From NCBI RefSeq assembly GCF_001467945.1, contig NZ_LNYQ01000013.1:750792-814791 (forward strand): DNA of 64,000 nt. Direction: 5' to 3'. Position 1 is the first letter of the stretch, and each line of letters begins with the position of its first letter. The position numbers and the translations under genes were made by a program. The DNA is from Legionella parisiensis. Lineage in GTDB: Bacteria > Pseudomonadota > Gammaproteobacteria > Legionellales > Legionellaceae. Below the pieces are notes generated by a model. The model was given only the letters and a program-made list of their open reading frames with translations. It was not told the origin of the DNA and did not search any database. This document shows positions 46,088 to 55,024 of the stretch, piece by piece.

Positions 46088-48913
46088 ATGGCTAATCTAC
46101 CCGGACTTTTTTTTCTAAAAGCCTATCCACCTGAAGAAATATGGAGATTGTTTGTTGATGGACGCTTTTGGTCAAAAGAAAATGGTTGGCAAGGTTATGA
46201 ATCAAGGGAACAAGGTTCTATTAATGCTGCTTTAGAAAGTTTATGTTCAATTGCTTTACAAGTTGATAGGGCAGGAGAGGGTTTTGAATTAAGTGTTGAT
46301 TTAATAAAGGAAATTCATAAAAAATGCGGGAAAAAAGTAGAGGAGTTACAGGACAAAAACCCAGGTGAAATTAGAATTGATGAACCAGTGTCATTTGGTA
46401 TTCCTGCAAACCGTGCATCAATTAAAGGTATCGAAGAGTTCCTTGGTTTAGTTTTCCTTTTAAAAGGCGAAGCAGAGTTTGGTCCTGGAAAAATTGGATC
46501 ACTAGGTTACCCAAAGTTCGATAAAAACTATTTTAAAGATTTGACTGTTGAAGAAATACCTGAGCTTGCTAAAAAAATATATAAAGACATGTGTGAAGAT
46601 GGTCATAGCAATACGACTCATTTTTATCTCGCAGTACAAAAAAATGTTGATGAGTTCCTGGAAGCAATCACGCGATCTTATAACAAAGAAATTAAAGACG
46701 CCCATACCATTGACGCAAAACTTCAAGTAATTGCCAAGCACATTCGATATTATGAAGTATTACATCCTTTTAGGGATGCTAATGGCAGAACCTTTGTAAA
46801 TAATTTATTAAATATTCTTTTGATGCAGCAAGGTTTACCGCCTGCAACATTTTATGAGCCTAATGTTTTTGATTTATATAGTTCTGATGAATTAGTCGTT
46901 GTTATTAAAGAAGCAATTTTTAATACAGTAGAGATTATTGAAAAAAGTAAACAGGGACTTTCTTTATATGGCTACCGTCCAGGCCTGAAAGATAGTGAAG
47001 AGTTTATGAAAATGCTGGATAGCCCTGCTTTTAGAAAGATTCATGAAGATGATCTTTTAGATTTAGATATTAAAACCCTGCAAAGCAATACCAAAAAATG
47101 CCTCGACTCATTAGCTGCCCTATATCCGCTTCATCGAGGGGCTGTTTACCTGAGCCACCCTAGCGATATAAAAGAAGTTGTATCTATGAATGAGTCTCAG
47201 ATTAATGAGCGTATAGTGCAAGGTGCTCCTCCACTTTATGTGGGTAAAACCCCTATGCATTTAGCTGTGATGATGCACAATATGGCAATGATTGATGAGC
47301 TTATTGCACAAAAAGCTGATTTATCAATTCCAGATTACGATGGCAAAACAGTTCTTCATTACGCTGCGGAATCTGGAAATATGCAAATAATGGAGAAAAT
47401 ATTAAAAGCTATATCATATCAGGATGACTCGCTTAAGCTATTAAAGGTTAAGGACAATCAGGGCAAAACAGCATTCCATTATGCTGCAGAGTATGGGAGT
47501 CCAGAGCTCATAGCTATCTTAATATCCACGGGGCATGTTCAGATCAATGAACCTGATAACAGAGGTGTGTCTCCAATAACTTTAGCGTATAGAAATCATA
47601 AAATAGCAACATTCGAAGTGTTGTTCGATGCAGGTGCAGATGTTAGTAAAGAGCTTCTGGATATGGTAGTAGCTCGAAAAGATATTGACACATTTAAAAA
47701 AATTATTAGTAAGAATGAAAAACTTCTTTCAAATCCAGAAGTTTTAAGACTTGCTATTAGTTTTGGAAGCAGAAGTCTCATAGGAAAGTTTTTGCAGGAA
47801 GGAATGGATATTAATACTCCATTGAATCAAGATAATGCAACTCCATTAATGTTAGCTATTAGTAGTGGAAATATAAAGTTAGTAACATATTTATTAAAAA
47901 AAGGCGCTAATACAAATGTAACTGATACGACTGGTCACTCTCCTATGCATTATGTTTTTTATACACGTCCAGAACCAAGAGAAGCTTTATTAAAGCTAAT
48001 CGCTGAAAAAAACAGAGAATTGCTTGATAAACCCAATAAACATGGATGTCCTCCTTTACATTCCACGATTACAATGCAAGATTTCAAATGCATGCAAATT
48101 TTATTGGATATGGGAGTAAAGACTGATTGCCAAGATTTAGATGGAAATAACATTTTACATGCGTCTATGGGTAGGTGTGCTTTGCCTGTGATACATCAAA
48201 TTCTATCGATAGATCGCACTTTGCTTCATCAAAAAAATAATGATGGAAGAAATCCATTGCATCATGCGCTTGCTACCTCATTTGTTCCTAGGCGCCTTGA
48301 AAAAGAAGATGAAATTAAGTTTATAGATTTAACTGATTTGCTGATAAAAGAAAAAGTAGATTTAAATACAAGGGATGTGAATAAAAAAACAATATTAGAT
48401 ATCGCCTTATCGAAAAACTATTGTCATTTATGCGTAAAACTGATGAAAGAGGGAGCTCATCCTAATGTGTCTTCAGCTGCTGGATTTCTTGAGAAATCAA
48501 GCTCTGACTCTATTTTTAATCGCCCTAAGACCTTTAAAAAAGGATTGATGAAGAAATTGAGTACTGATCCTTTAACTGCAATGGCGCAACTGAATGATTT
48601 ATATATAAAAATCAAAGCAAATGATATTCGCACCCCTAAGGATTATTTACCGCAGTCAGGTATAACTTTCTTTAAAGGGAAATCAGATGAAACGAAGGCC
48701 CATGAACAGGTATTATCCGTACTAAAAGCAGCCTATGATATTAAGCTTAAAGAGCTGCTTGGAAAGCAAGGTGAAAAAGAAGGTTTGGATAAAAGGAAGC
48801 CATTCCTTGATGAGAGTCTTAGGTTTTTAATTAGACATCAAGAAATTTCACGGAAAATTGAGAAACCTTCTGAGCAGTTGGTTGAGGGGGAATCCTATAG
48901 AATAAAATGGTAA
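46088..48913 (+). CDS. ankX: AnkX phosphocholine transferase (Fic domain plus ankyrin repeats)
   Basis: AnkX transfers phosphocholine from CDP-choline to Rab1 and Rab35 in the host. The Fic motif HPFRDANGRTF has its catalytic His at about residue 226. It is followed by the AnkX-specific NNLLNILLMQQGLPPATFYE region. Ankyrin repeats run from about residue 385 to 790 (for example GKTPMHLAVMMHN and GKTVLHYAAESGN). A helical C-terminal domain follows. The ATG at 46088 (MANLPGLFFLKAYP) matches the start of the L. pneumophila protein as I remember it. Another ATG lies at 46076, and the frame is open from a TTG at 46022. The total of 941 residues is close to the known 949. Confidence 0.93.
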   Translation: MANLPGLFFLKAYPPEEIWRLFVDGRFWSKENGWQGYESREQGSINAALESLCSIALQVDRAGEGFELSVDLIKEIHKKCGKKVEELQDKNPGEIRIDEPVSFGIPANRASIKGIEEFLGLVFLLKGEAEFGPGKIGSLGYPKFDKNYFKDLTVEEIPELAKKIYKDMCEDGHSNTTHFYLAVQKNVDEFLEAITRSYNKEIKDAHTIDAKLQVIAKHIRYYEVLHPFRDANGRTFVNNLLNILLMQQGLPPATFYEPNVFDLYSSDELVVVIKEAIFNTVEIIEKSKQGLSLYGYRPGLKDSEEFMKMLDSPAFRKIHEDDLLDLDIKTLQSNTKKCLDSLAALYPLHRGAVYLSHPSDIKEVVSMNESQINERIVQGAPPLYVGKTPMHLAVMMHNMAMIDELIAQKADLSIPDYDGKTVLHYAAESGNMQIMEKILKAISYQDDSLKLLKVKDNQGKTAFHYAAEYGSPELIAILISTGHVQINEPDNRGVSPITLAYRNHKIATFEVLFDAGADVSKELLDMVVARKDIDTFKKIISKNEKLLSNPEVLRLAISFGSRSLIGKFLQEGMDINTPLNQDNATPLMLAISSGNIKLVTYLLKKGANTNVTDTTGHSPMHYVFYTRPEPREALLKLIAEKNRELLDKPNKHGCPPLHSTITMQDFKCMQILLDMGVKTDCQDLDGNNILHASMGRCALPVIHQILSIDRTLLHQKNNDGRNPLHHALATSFVPRRLEKEDEIKFIDLTDLLIKEKVDLNTRDVNKKTILDIALSKNYCHLCVKLMKEGAHPNVSSAAGFLEKSSSDSIFNRPKTFKKGLMKKLSTDPLTAMAQLNDLYIKIKANDIRTPKDYLPQSGITFFKGKSDETKAHEQVLSVLKAAYDIKLKELLGKQGEKEGLDKRKPFLDESLRFLIRHQEISRKIEKPSEQLVEGESYRIKW

Positions 48914-49170
48914 CTTCCTCAGAGATAATTTTCTGATTCCCAATATTAACTGTTTTTTCTAACGAAACGTTAAATGAGTCCCAGTTTTTATCATCACCCT
49001 ACTAGCCGCTCACATCGGCGGATAGTCAAATAACTATCTTATGTTCAAAATCAGTACTATCATACCATATATGAGCTATAAAATATCTTGATGCTTAATA
49101 TTTGGTTAAGATGTTTTGTGTAAAATGTAATCCAAATTTTTGTAAGACGTGAAAATTAGGAAGTAAAACG

Positions 49171-50976
49171 ATGTTGAGTAGAACAGTTTGGCATGCAAGA
49201 ACTAGATGTACCAATAGAACTATCTCTGTAGGTGGCAATACACATATCGTTCGTTATTATTCTCAATACAATTGGAAACAGTTCAATGATGGATCTTGTG
49301 ATATTGCTTCAGTGCTTGAGTCAGGAAAAGGTTCATATCCAGAAGTATTTAGCGATCCTTCTGTTGAATTTACAGCATTAAAATATTCGGTACAAAAAAA
49401 AGATGAACTCGCACTGAAACAAAAAGGTTTTGGCCGCTACAAAGGTCACAATGGTCAATCTATTGGTGATTTATTGCTGTTTGAACCGCCACGCCGTTCT
49501 TTACAAATAACAGGAGCTTTAATTCCTTTATTGTTAAAAACGCCTGCTCAAAATAATGATTTTGGCGTTTTTGTCCGCAATTTTCATAGAGAACATATTT
49601 TACCGGTGATACCGCAAATAAGTATGGTGTCTGAACGACAGAAATATTTGAATTGGGTATATGATGTGCTTCAGGATCCATGCAAACAGAAACATCTTTA
49701 TGTTCATATGCATTTTACTAAACTTAAAGCAGAGCTTTTAAAACGGAAAGAAAAAGGAGTAATTGACGGATCAGACCCTATGCTAACTGAGTTAGCTATG
49801 ATTCACTTAGCAGATGAATTTCTAAAAGGTGACATAGATAAGCGAATATATACTCTTTCAGAACGGGTAATTGAAACACTTCTTAAGCAAGCTAAATATG
49901 AATCATTACCTCTAGTTTCAGCAATGAAGGCACAGACATTTATTGGTGTCCAAGAAGAAGCACCTAAAAGTTATCCTGACCGTTTCACTGTTTTGATGGC
50001 GGGTGGACCTGGTAGTGGCAAATCCATTACAACAGAGAGTTTTGCTTTGCAATTACAACAGCAAACCGGATACGCATTAGATGAGCTGGCTCTTCTTACC
50101 GTTGATAGAAAACGAACAATCTATTACGGAGATGAATGTGTGAAAGGAGCTCAAAAAAAGTATATTGGTGCCTTGACGCATGACGAAGCAGTGGTGACTT
50201 ACAATATGAGTGGTGAGTTCTTAACACGCCGTATGGATAAACATAAACGAGTGCCTAATGTATTCAAAGAGATGTGTAACATTTGGCCTAAGTGGCTTGA
50301 CATCGGCTTAAAAAAGGATGGTACTTATTTAATAACTATTTCGACAAGAAAACCTGAAAATGCGGTCGATGGCGTGATTCAAAGGGGTATTTCAAATAAT
50401 GATTTTATTACTCCGCCTGAATATGTATTGAATTCTTACCGCAGTGTTAGTGAGCGTTTTCCATTAGTCATTCAAGAAAACCAATCCAAAAAGGTGATTA
50501 TCAGTGTGGTAAATAATGAGTTGGCGATTGTGAAAAAGTTCAGTAAAGAGAAAGGAAAAGACTCACAGGAGTCAGGAGATAATAAGCCCGCTATAGTAGT
50601 AGATTGTGAGACTAATACCATCTATGTAATCAATCTTTTGCAATATGTCGATTTCATTAATCAAAGCCAACTCAATAGCAAAGCAACCTCTGCAGATGAA
50701 CTATTTAAAGGCGCAGATATTTCGATTGCGACGAGTGTGGCAAGAGTAATTGACCCAAGTAAATTCGGATCCGCTAGAATTGCATTTGTTCGACAAGGAG
50801 TTACTTCAACTTCAATTAATAATCTTAAGAAAAATATTGTCGCCACTGTTCAGGATGGAGCGCTCGATGTGCAAGCTGAAGCAGATTTTGCAGAATTAAA
50901 ATCTGATGCTCCTGAGCATTTTGAAGTATTGGAGAGTTTAACATCTCAAAATTCACTGCAAACAGCTACAAAATAA
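49171..50976 (+). CDS. Zeta-toxin-like P-loop kinase protein, candidate effector
   Basis: This 601-residue protein has a P-loop domain near the middle: Walker A AGGPGSGKS with K284, then a TVDRKRTIYYGDE segment and ITISTRKPENAVDG with RGISNNDFI, in the order of zeta toxins and related kinases. The first 250 residues are unfamiliar and helical. The first 39 residues contain no Asp or Glu but five Arg plus many Ser/Thr, resembling a mitochondrial presequence. The C-terminal 100 residues end in an Asp/Glu-rich helix then Ser/Gln/Thr, as in many Dot/Icm substrates. AGGAAG precedes the ATG. Zeta enzymes phosphorylate UDP-sugars; that activity here is inferred. Confidence 0.6.
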   Translation: MLSRTVWHARTRCTNRTISVGGNTHIVRYYSQYNWKQFNDGSCDIASVLESGKGSYPEVFSDPSVEFTALKYSVQKKDELALKQKGFGRYKGHNGQSIGDLLLFEPPRRSLQITGALIPLLLKTPAQNNDFGVFVRNFHREHILPVIPQISMVSERQKYLNWVYDVLQDPCKQKHLYVHMHFTKLKAELLKRKEKGVIDGSDPMLTELAMIHLADEFLKGDIDKRIYTLSERVIETLLKQAKYESLPLVSAMKAQTFIGVQEEAPKSYPDRFTVLMAGGPGSGKSITTESFALQLQQQTGYALDELALLTVDRKRTIYYGDECVKGAQKKYIGALTHDEAVVTYNMSGEFLTRRMDKHKRVPNVFKEMCNIWPKWLDIGLKKDGTYLITISTRKPENAVDGVIQRGISNNDFITPPEYVLNSYRSVSERFPLVIQENQSKKVIISVVNNELAIVKKFSKEKGKDSQESGDNKPAIVVDCETNTIYVINLLQYVDFINQSQLNSKATSADELFKGADISIATSVARVIDPSKFGSARIAFVRQGVTSTSINNLKKNIVATVQDGALDVQAEADFAELKSDAPEHFEVLESLTSQNSLQTATK

Positions 50977-50983
50977 TATGAAA

Positions 50984-51004
50984 AGGATTCCAGGGAGGAA
51001 TCCT
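50984..51004. terminator. Hairpin between convergent genes
   Basis: AGGATTCC and GGAATCCT form a perfect 8-bp stem with loop AGGGA, 8 bp after the zeta-like stop. It lies between converging genes and lacks a strong T-tract. Confidence 0.45.
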
Positions 51005-51025
51005 GTCTCAGCTTTGAATCGAATA

Positions 51026-51238
51026 TTATTTAAATCTCGGAGTAGGGCCTTGGGCATCCGCTGATGAGGTATTTTCAAGCTCGTTCACAATCGTTTTAAC
51101 GGGTTTACTTAATTCTGATTCTGTCTCATTTCTTCTGACTATTGACCAATTTATATCTTTGAAAAAACGGTTAGTAGGGGGGGTGGGCTTAATCGTTTTA
51201 GGGAGAGAAGAAGTAGTGAATCGTCTAAATAACATCAT
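51026..51238 (-). CDS. Small paralogous protein A, unknown function
   Basis: This 70-residue protein has a well-placed AAGGA before the ATG. The N-terminal half (MMLFRRFTTSSLPKTIKP onwards) has no acidic residue until position 28 and is rich in Arg, Lys, Ser, Thr and Pro. The second half contains FFKDINWSIV..SELSKPVKTIVNELEN. That second half resembles the product of the next small gene at 51338-51505, so the two are likely duplicates. It has no signal peptide and no known motif. Confidence 0.55.
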   Translation of the reverse strand: MMLFRRFTTSSLPKTIKPTPPTNRFFKDINWSIVRRNETESELSKPVKTIVNELENTSSADAQGPTPRFK

Positions 51239-51337
51239 CTATAAAATCCTTTTTAAATAAAACAGCGTATTAGTTATGATAAGTTTTTATAAAAAATATG
51301 CAAGTTTTATTTGTTGCAGATAAATAAAACGTGTATG

Positions 51338-51505
51338 TTATTGTTTTTTCTTTGGATTTAATTGGTTTTTATCTGGTAATGGATTCTCGTCCAACTGCTT
51401 GGCAATAGTTCGTGTATTTTTATTCAATGAATTTATTTGTTTTTTGTCTGTAGTTACAGTCCAGTCTATCGACTTTCCAAAATTTTTGGGTACCTTTTTA
51501 GTCAT
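51338..51505 (-). CDS. Small paralogous protein B, unknown function
   Basis: This 55-residue ORF starts MTKKVPKNFGKSIDWTVTTD and is preceded by TTGGAGAA at 7 bp, a strong ribosome-binding site. It shares the pattern F-x-K-x-I-(N/D)-W-(S/T)-(V/I) and then K-x-x-(K/R)-T-I-x-x-(E/Q)-L-(E/D) with the 70-residue neighbour downstream. It ends in a Lys-rich tail. The pair is about 100 bp apart on the same strand and may be co-transcribed. It is highly charged, probably helical, and unrecognised. Confidence 0.55.
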   Translation of the reverse strand: MTKKVPKNFGKSIDWTVTTDKKQINSLNKNTRTIAKQLDENPLPDKNQLNPKKKQ

Positions 51506-51632
51506 TGATTTTCTCCAAAATGAAAAGAACTACTTTTGTATAAAAAATAGTTTATTTGTATATATTAGCAAAATATTTCATGTAGAGCAGCTGAAAAACA
51601 CAATAGTTACTCTCGGTGGGGGGTGAAAATGT

Positions 51633-52037
51633 TTATTGATAGGATATAGGTTTTTTTCTAAGTATCTTTATCTCGCTTTGTCTGGATTTTTCTTCCAGAA
51701 TTTTCTGCTTGGCGCGTCTTGAGCGTCTTTTCTTTTGTCGTTTTAATTTTTCAATTTTTTGCTGTTCTTTTGTTTTTTCGTCACTCACAATTGAATGTAA
51801 TTTTTCACAAAGCCGTATTCTTGCAAAATATCGATTGTCTTCACGGCTCCTGGATTCCTGACATTTGATTTCCAAACCGGAAGGTATATGTTTCAAATAA
51901 ACTGTCGAGGCGGTTTTATGTAGCTTTTGACCTCCTTTACCACTGCCAACGATAAATTTTTCGACGAGATCATCATCTCTAATGTGAAGTTGAATCATTA
52001 AGTTGGTTAACTTATCCCATTTTTCTTTATTAATCAT
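51633..52037 (-). CDS. Release-factor-like protein with GGQ motif
   Basis: This 134-residue protein carries the class I release factor catalytic loop, GSGKGGQKLHKTAS with GGQ at 35-37, followed by VYLKHIPSGLEIKCQESRSR, typical of domain 3. There is no codon-recognition domain. The last 40 residues are highly basic (KLKRQKKRRSRRAKQK), as in ArfB and the mitochondrial rescue factor C12orf65/MTRFR. It should hydrolyse peptidyl-tRNA on stalled ribosomes. The wording of the loop is closer to the C12orf65/RF-H-like group than to E. coli ArfB. It stands alone. Confidence 0.85.
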   Translation of the reverse strand: MINKEKWDKLTNLMIQLHIRDDDLVEKFIVGSGKGGQKLHKTASTVYLKHIPSGLEIKCQESRSREDNRYFARIRLCEKLHSIVSDEKTKEQQKIEKLKRQKKRRSRRAKQKILEEKSRQSEIKILRKKPISYQ

Positions 52038-52447
52038 CTTGCATTGTTTTTATGTTATATGCTGCAGTCTAACGATTATTCCCGGATTTTTATTATATGA
52101 TACGCGAATTCAAAAGGATAACTCTATAAATCCAGATTTATTATTGTTGCGATATAATTTTTATATAAAAGTCTAATTTAGATTGGAATGAATAAAAAAA
52201 TAATTCACTGTCGTATCTCTAAAAATCAATTACGGCTTAAAAATGAAGATAATTTACCGTGATCGAATTAAAAATAATTTTAGGAAAATTGAAATTATTC
52301 CTTTAATAGATCAAGGACTTATCGCATATTCCAATGGAAAAACTGGCTTACCCACAATCGGTGAGCTTCTTTTTAATAAAGCAGTTTTTTTATTCAGCTA
52401 ATTATTTAACATCATAGTGTTATAAAACTTTCTCAAACGCTTAATAA
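52038..52447. other. Intergenic region with a weak 52-codon ORF
   Basis: This is 410 bp between divergent genes. From 52243 to 52401 on the plus strand a frame reads MKIIYRDRIKNNFRKIEII and continues to LFNKAVFLFS with no clear ribosome-binding site. It could be a gene relic or chance. The rest is AT-rich and should hold the promoter of the next gene, whose ATG also lacks an obvious Shine-Dalgarno. Confidence 0.35.
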
Positions 52448-54979
52448 ATGATAAAAATGATGTGCATGGAATTCTTGTTTGGGTTAGGGATGCTAATTTA
52501 TAAAGGGAAAGTATTAACCAAGTTTAAAAATAAGAAGAGCGGTAAAAATCAAGGGGAAGTCGATGGTTTTTATCGTGATTCCGATGGAGTGGAATATTTT
52601 ATAAAAAAACCTAATGATCCCAAAGAATTGTTCACAGAACTGTTTGCGGGTTTGTTGCTGCAAGAATTTATACGCCGTCAATTGATTGATAAGATATATC
52701 ATGCATCATTCATTACTGCTCAACTGATTCAATTTGAAGATGGCAGTTATGGACTGATTCAACCTAAAATTGAATTTAAAGAGTTATATAAAATCATTGG
52801 CACAGGCTATCGAGATGGTTCCGATAGAGATCCTTTAGTGGAGATGTTTTACGGTCCCCAATCCTACTTATTACTGACCCAATTAAAATCATATTTTGGT
52901 CTTGCGATCGCATTGATGTTTTCTTTGCTTTTCGGGGATAACAGTGTGCACAGCGGGAATGTGGTTTGCTTGGATGTCCTGTCCTCAGTTGAGATGATGT
53001 TTATTCAATTTGCGCGCATTGATTGGGGCGCTGCATTCCGTTATTACGGTCATAAAAAGAATAATGAAAATCTTTTGAATCCATTCGAGTATCAAGGATG
53101 GTTTAATCCCAAAGGATATACGAAGGGATATTTTCTCAATTACAAAAAAATAAAAGGATTGTTTCCTGCTATTGCTGAACAGGCGTTCCTATTACAAAAA
53201 AAGGTCAATGAATCATTGTTTGTTGAAATAATTAACTCTGTTTTAAGACAACTCCCAGTACATTTAGTTGATAACAAGACTAAGTTAGAGTTAGCACAAT
53301 ATTTATGTATTGAGTCTTTTGGAAAAATCAATTTTGGTGTGGAAGATCAGCAATTTGCAGTTGATTTGGCACATATTTTATTCAATCGATTAGACAAGAT
53401 GACTACTCTTCAGGATTTTCCAGATAGTGCAGTTGAAGCAGACTTACCGCAAGTTATGTATGCAGAAAGCATACCAACAGCTATTGGATTACCAGTTAAT
53501 ATTGTTATTCCTTTTAATCAACAAATGAGCATTTGGCTCAATATACTTTCTTTAACCGATGAACGAAGTATTTTTGATTTTAACAGCATTGATCGTACTA
53601 AGTTAGTGAAACAATATAATTTTTTTATGGACGCTTTATTGCGTCAAGTGGAGCAATTGGAGTTACTCCTACACTATGATGGCACTGTAGAGGATGAGGT
53701 GCGGCATTTATCAATAAGTCATTCTTTCCGAAATCAGTTTGCTTTAGACATGGACTTAAAACCGACCTCTTCTGATACAGCACCAAGTATTTCTTATAAA
53801 AAGCCTCACCGGCAGCTGGTTGAAGCTGTGTTAACTACGAGTTTTAATGCCATTATTACGATTAGAGTGATACAAAGTACTCAAGCCACAACAATGCTTG
53901 CCAGTGCATCTGCAATTCATTTTCTGTTTGATGCTTTAAAAATGTATCTACATGATTTCAACGCAACTCACACTCTGTTTTTGAAAGAGGTGCAAGATAT
54001 GCTTTTGTCAATGTCAGGAACACAACTTGCACGAGTTTGTCTCAATGAAATGGAATTTATAAATTCCAGTTTGCTCATCGGAATAGTTCTAAAAAATCCT
54101 GAGCTTTGGGAGCGTATGAATCAGGCTTTAACTGAAGAGTACGAGATATTCTACCAAGAGAAAATAGATGATTACCTTGTTAAATTACGAAAATGTCATG
54201 CAGATTATACCTTATTTTTAACTTTGGTCAGTGAATCGCTATCGATATCCCAACTCGCTACAAAAAAGCTTGTAGTGGATAAATTAAATAGTCTTTTTGA
54301 GAGTCTACCAGAGTTTTTGCAAAAGGAGCTTGCTGCGCTCTTAAATCAAATTCAGGATGACTTTAGAGGTTTGCAGCGCCGGCACAGTCTTAAGTTGGAA
54401 GAGCTGGAGCAATTGCAATTGAATGAACAACTTTTAGAAAATAATAATGACTCTTTAGAGGAAAAGAACAATTTCGTAGCACAAACTGATAAAAAAGAGA
54501 CTGATGTTAAGGAATGTATGCTCTATGAAAAAATCTCAACTGATAAAATCCTTTGGCAAGCAATAGTAGAATCCCAAAGTGAAGAATTACCTCTTGATGA
54601 CCTGCTTGTCTTAAAAAATTTTTATGACAGAAAAAGGGAGGAGTGCACTGATGTTTCAGGTGAGGCATTAAGCATTTTTTATACCCATGCGTTAATGGTG
54701 CGTTTATCGGATAGTTCTTTAACAGAGCAAGCACATATCATTCTATATGATGCTTTAAAAACATTTGACACATCGAAAAAATCAACTATTTTAAATGAGG
54801 CAATTCACTTGGTTAATGTCCTATTTAATAAAGTAGGAGAGGTGAAACCTCAAATGATAAACAGGTCACTTTTTTTTAGTCGACATAATTCAGGAGCTTT
54901 ATTTGTTAATAACAACCCTAGCCAGGATCATTCAGTCTCATCTAGCGGATTAACAGTATCCAGCACACTTGAACAATGA
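52448..54979 (+). CDS. LepB-N-like kinase-fold protein, candidate effector
   Basis: Within the first 210 of 843 residues the elements of a divergent kinase can be read in order. VEYFIKKPN (K53/K54) is a candidate ATP lysine, SYGLIQPKIEF a hinge-like segment, LLFGDNSVHSGNVV (163-173) a catalytic loop with D164 and N171, and ARIDWGAAFR (D192) a metal-binding DxG equivalent. This resembles the N-terminal domain of LepB, whose L. pneumophila version has been reported to phosphorylate PI3P. The RabGAP half of LepB is not seen; the rest is helical with no domain I know, ending in a Ser-rich tail. No Shine-Dalgarno is obvious at this ATG. Kinase activity is inferred. Confidence 0.55.
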   Translation: MIKMMCMEFLFGLGMLIYKGKVLTKFKNKKSGKNQGEVDGFYRDSDGVEYFIKKPNDPKELFTELFAGLLLQEFIRRQLIDKIYHASFITAQLIQFEDGSYGLIQPKIEFKELYKIIGTGYRDGSDRDPLVEMFYGPQSYLLLTQLKSYFGLAIALMFSLLFGDNSVHSGNVVCLDVLSSVEMMFIQFARIDWGAAFRYYGHKKNNENLLNPFEYQGWFNPKGYTKGYFLNYKKIKGLFPAIAEQAFLLQKKVNESLFVEIINSVLRQLPVHLVDNKTKLELAQYLCIESFGKINFGVEDQQFAVDLAHILFNRLDKMTTLQDFPDSAVEADLPQVMYAESIPTAIGLPVNIVIPFNQQMSIWLNILSLTDERSIFDFNSIDRTKLVKQYNFFMDALLRQVEQLELLLHYDGTVEDEVRHLSISHSFRNQFALDMDLKPTSSDTAPSISYKKPHRQLVEAVLTTSFNAIITIRVIQSTQATTMLASASAIHFLFDALKMYLHDFNATHTLFLKEVQDMLLSMSGTQLARVCLNEMEFINSSLLIGIVLKNPELWERMNQALTEEYEIFYQEKIDDYLVKLRKCHADYTLFLTLVSESLSISQLATKKLVVDKLNSLFESLPEFLQKELAALLNQIQDDFRGLQRRHSLKLEELEQLQLNEQLLENNNDSLEEKNNFVAQTDKKETDVKECMLYEKISTDKILWQAIVESQSEELPLDDLLVLKNFYDRKREECTDVSGEALSIFYTHALMVRLSDSSLTEQAHIILYDALKTFDTSKKSTILNEAIHLVNVLFNKVGEVKPQMINRSLFFSRHNSGALFVNNNPSQDHSVSSSGLTVSSTLEQ

Positions 54980-55024
54980 TGAGAACAATTGAATGAGCGG
55001 TGCAGGATAAGTAAGGAATGAGAT

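Noticed and set aside
51399-51626. Plus-strand 75-codon frame
   Set aside because: It is antisense to the 55-codon gene at 51338-51505, which has a strong ribosome-binding site and a paralogue.
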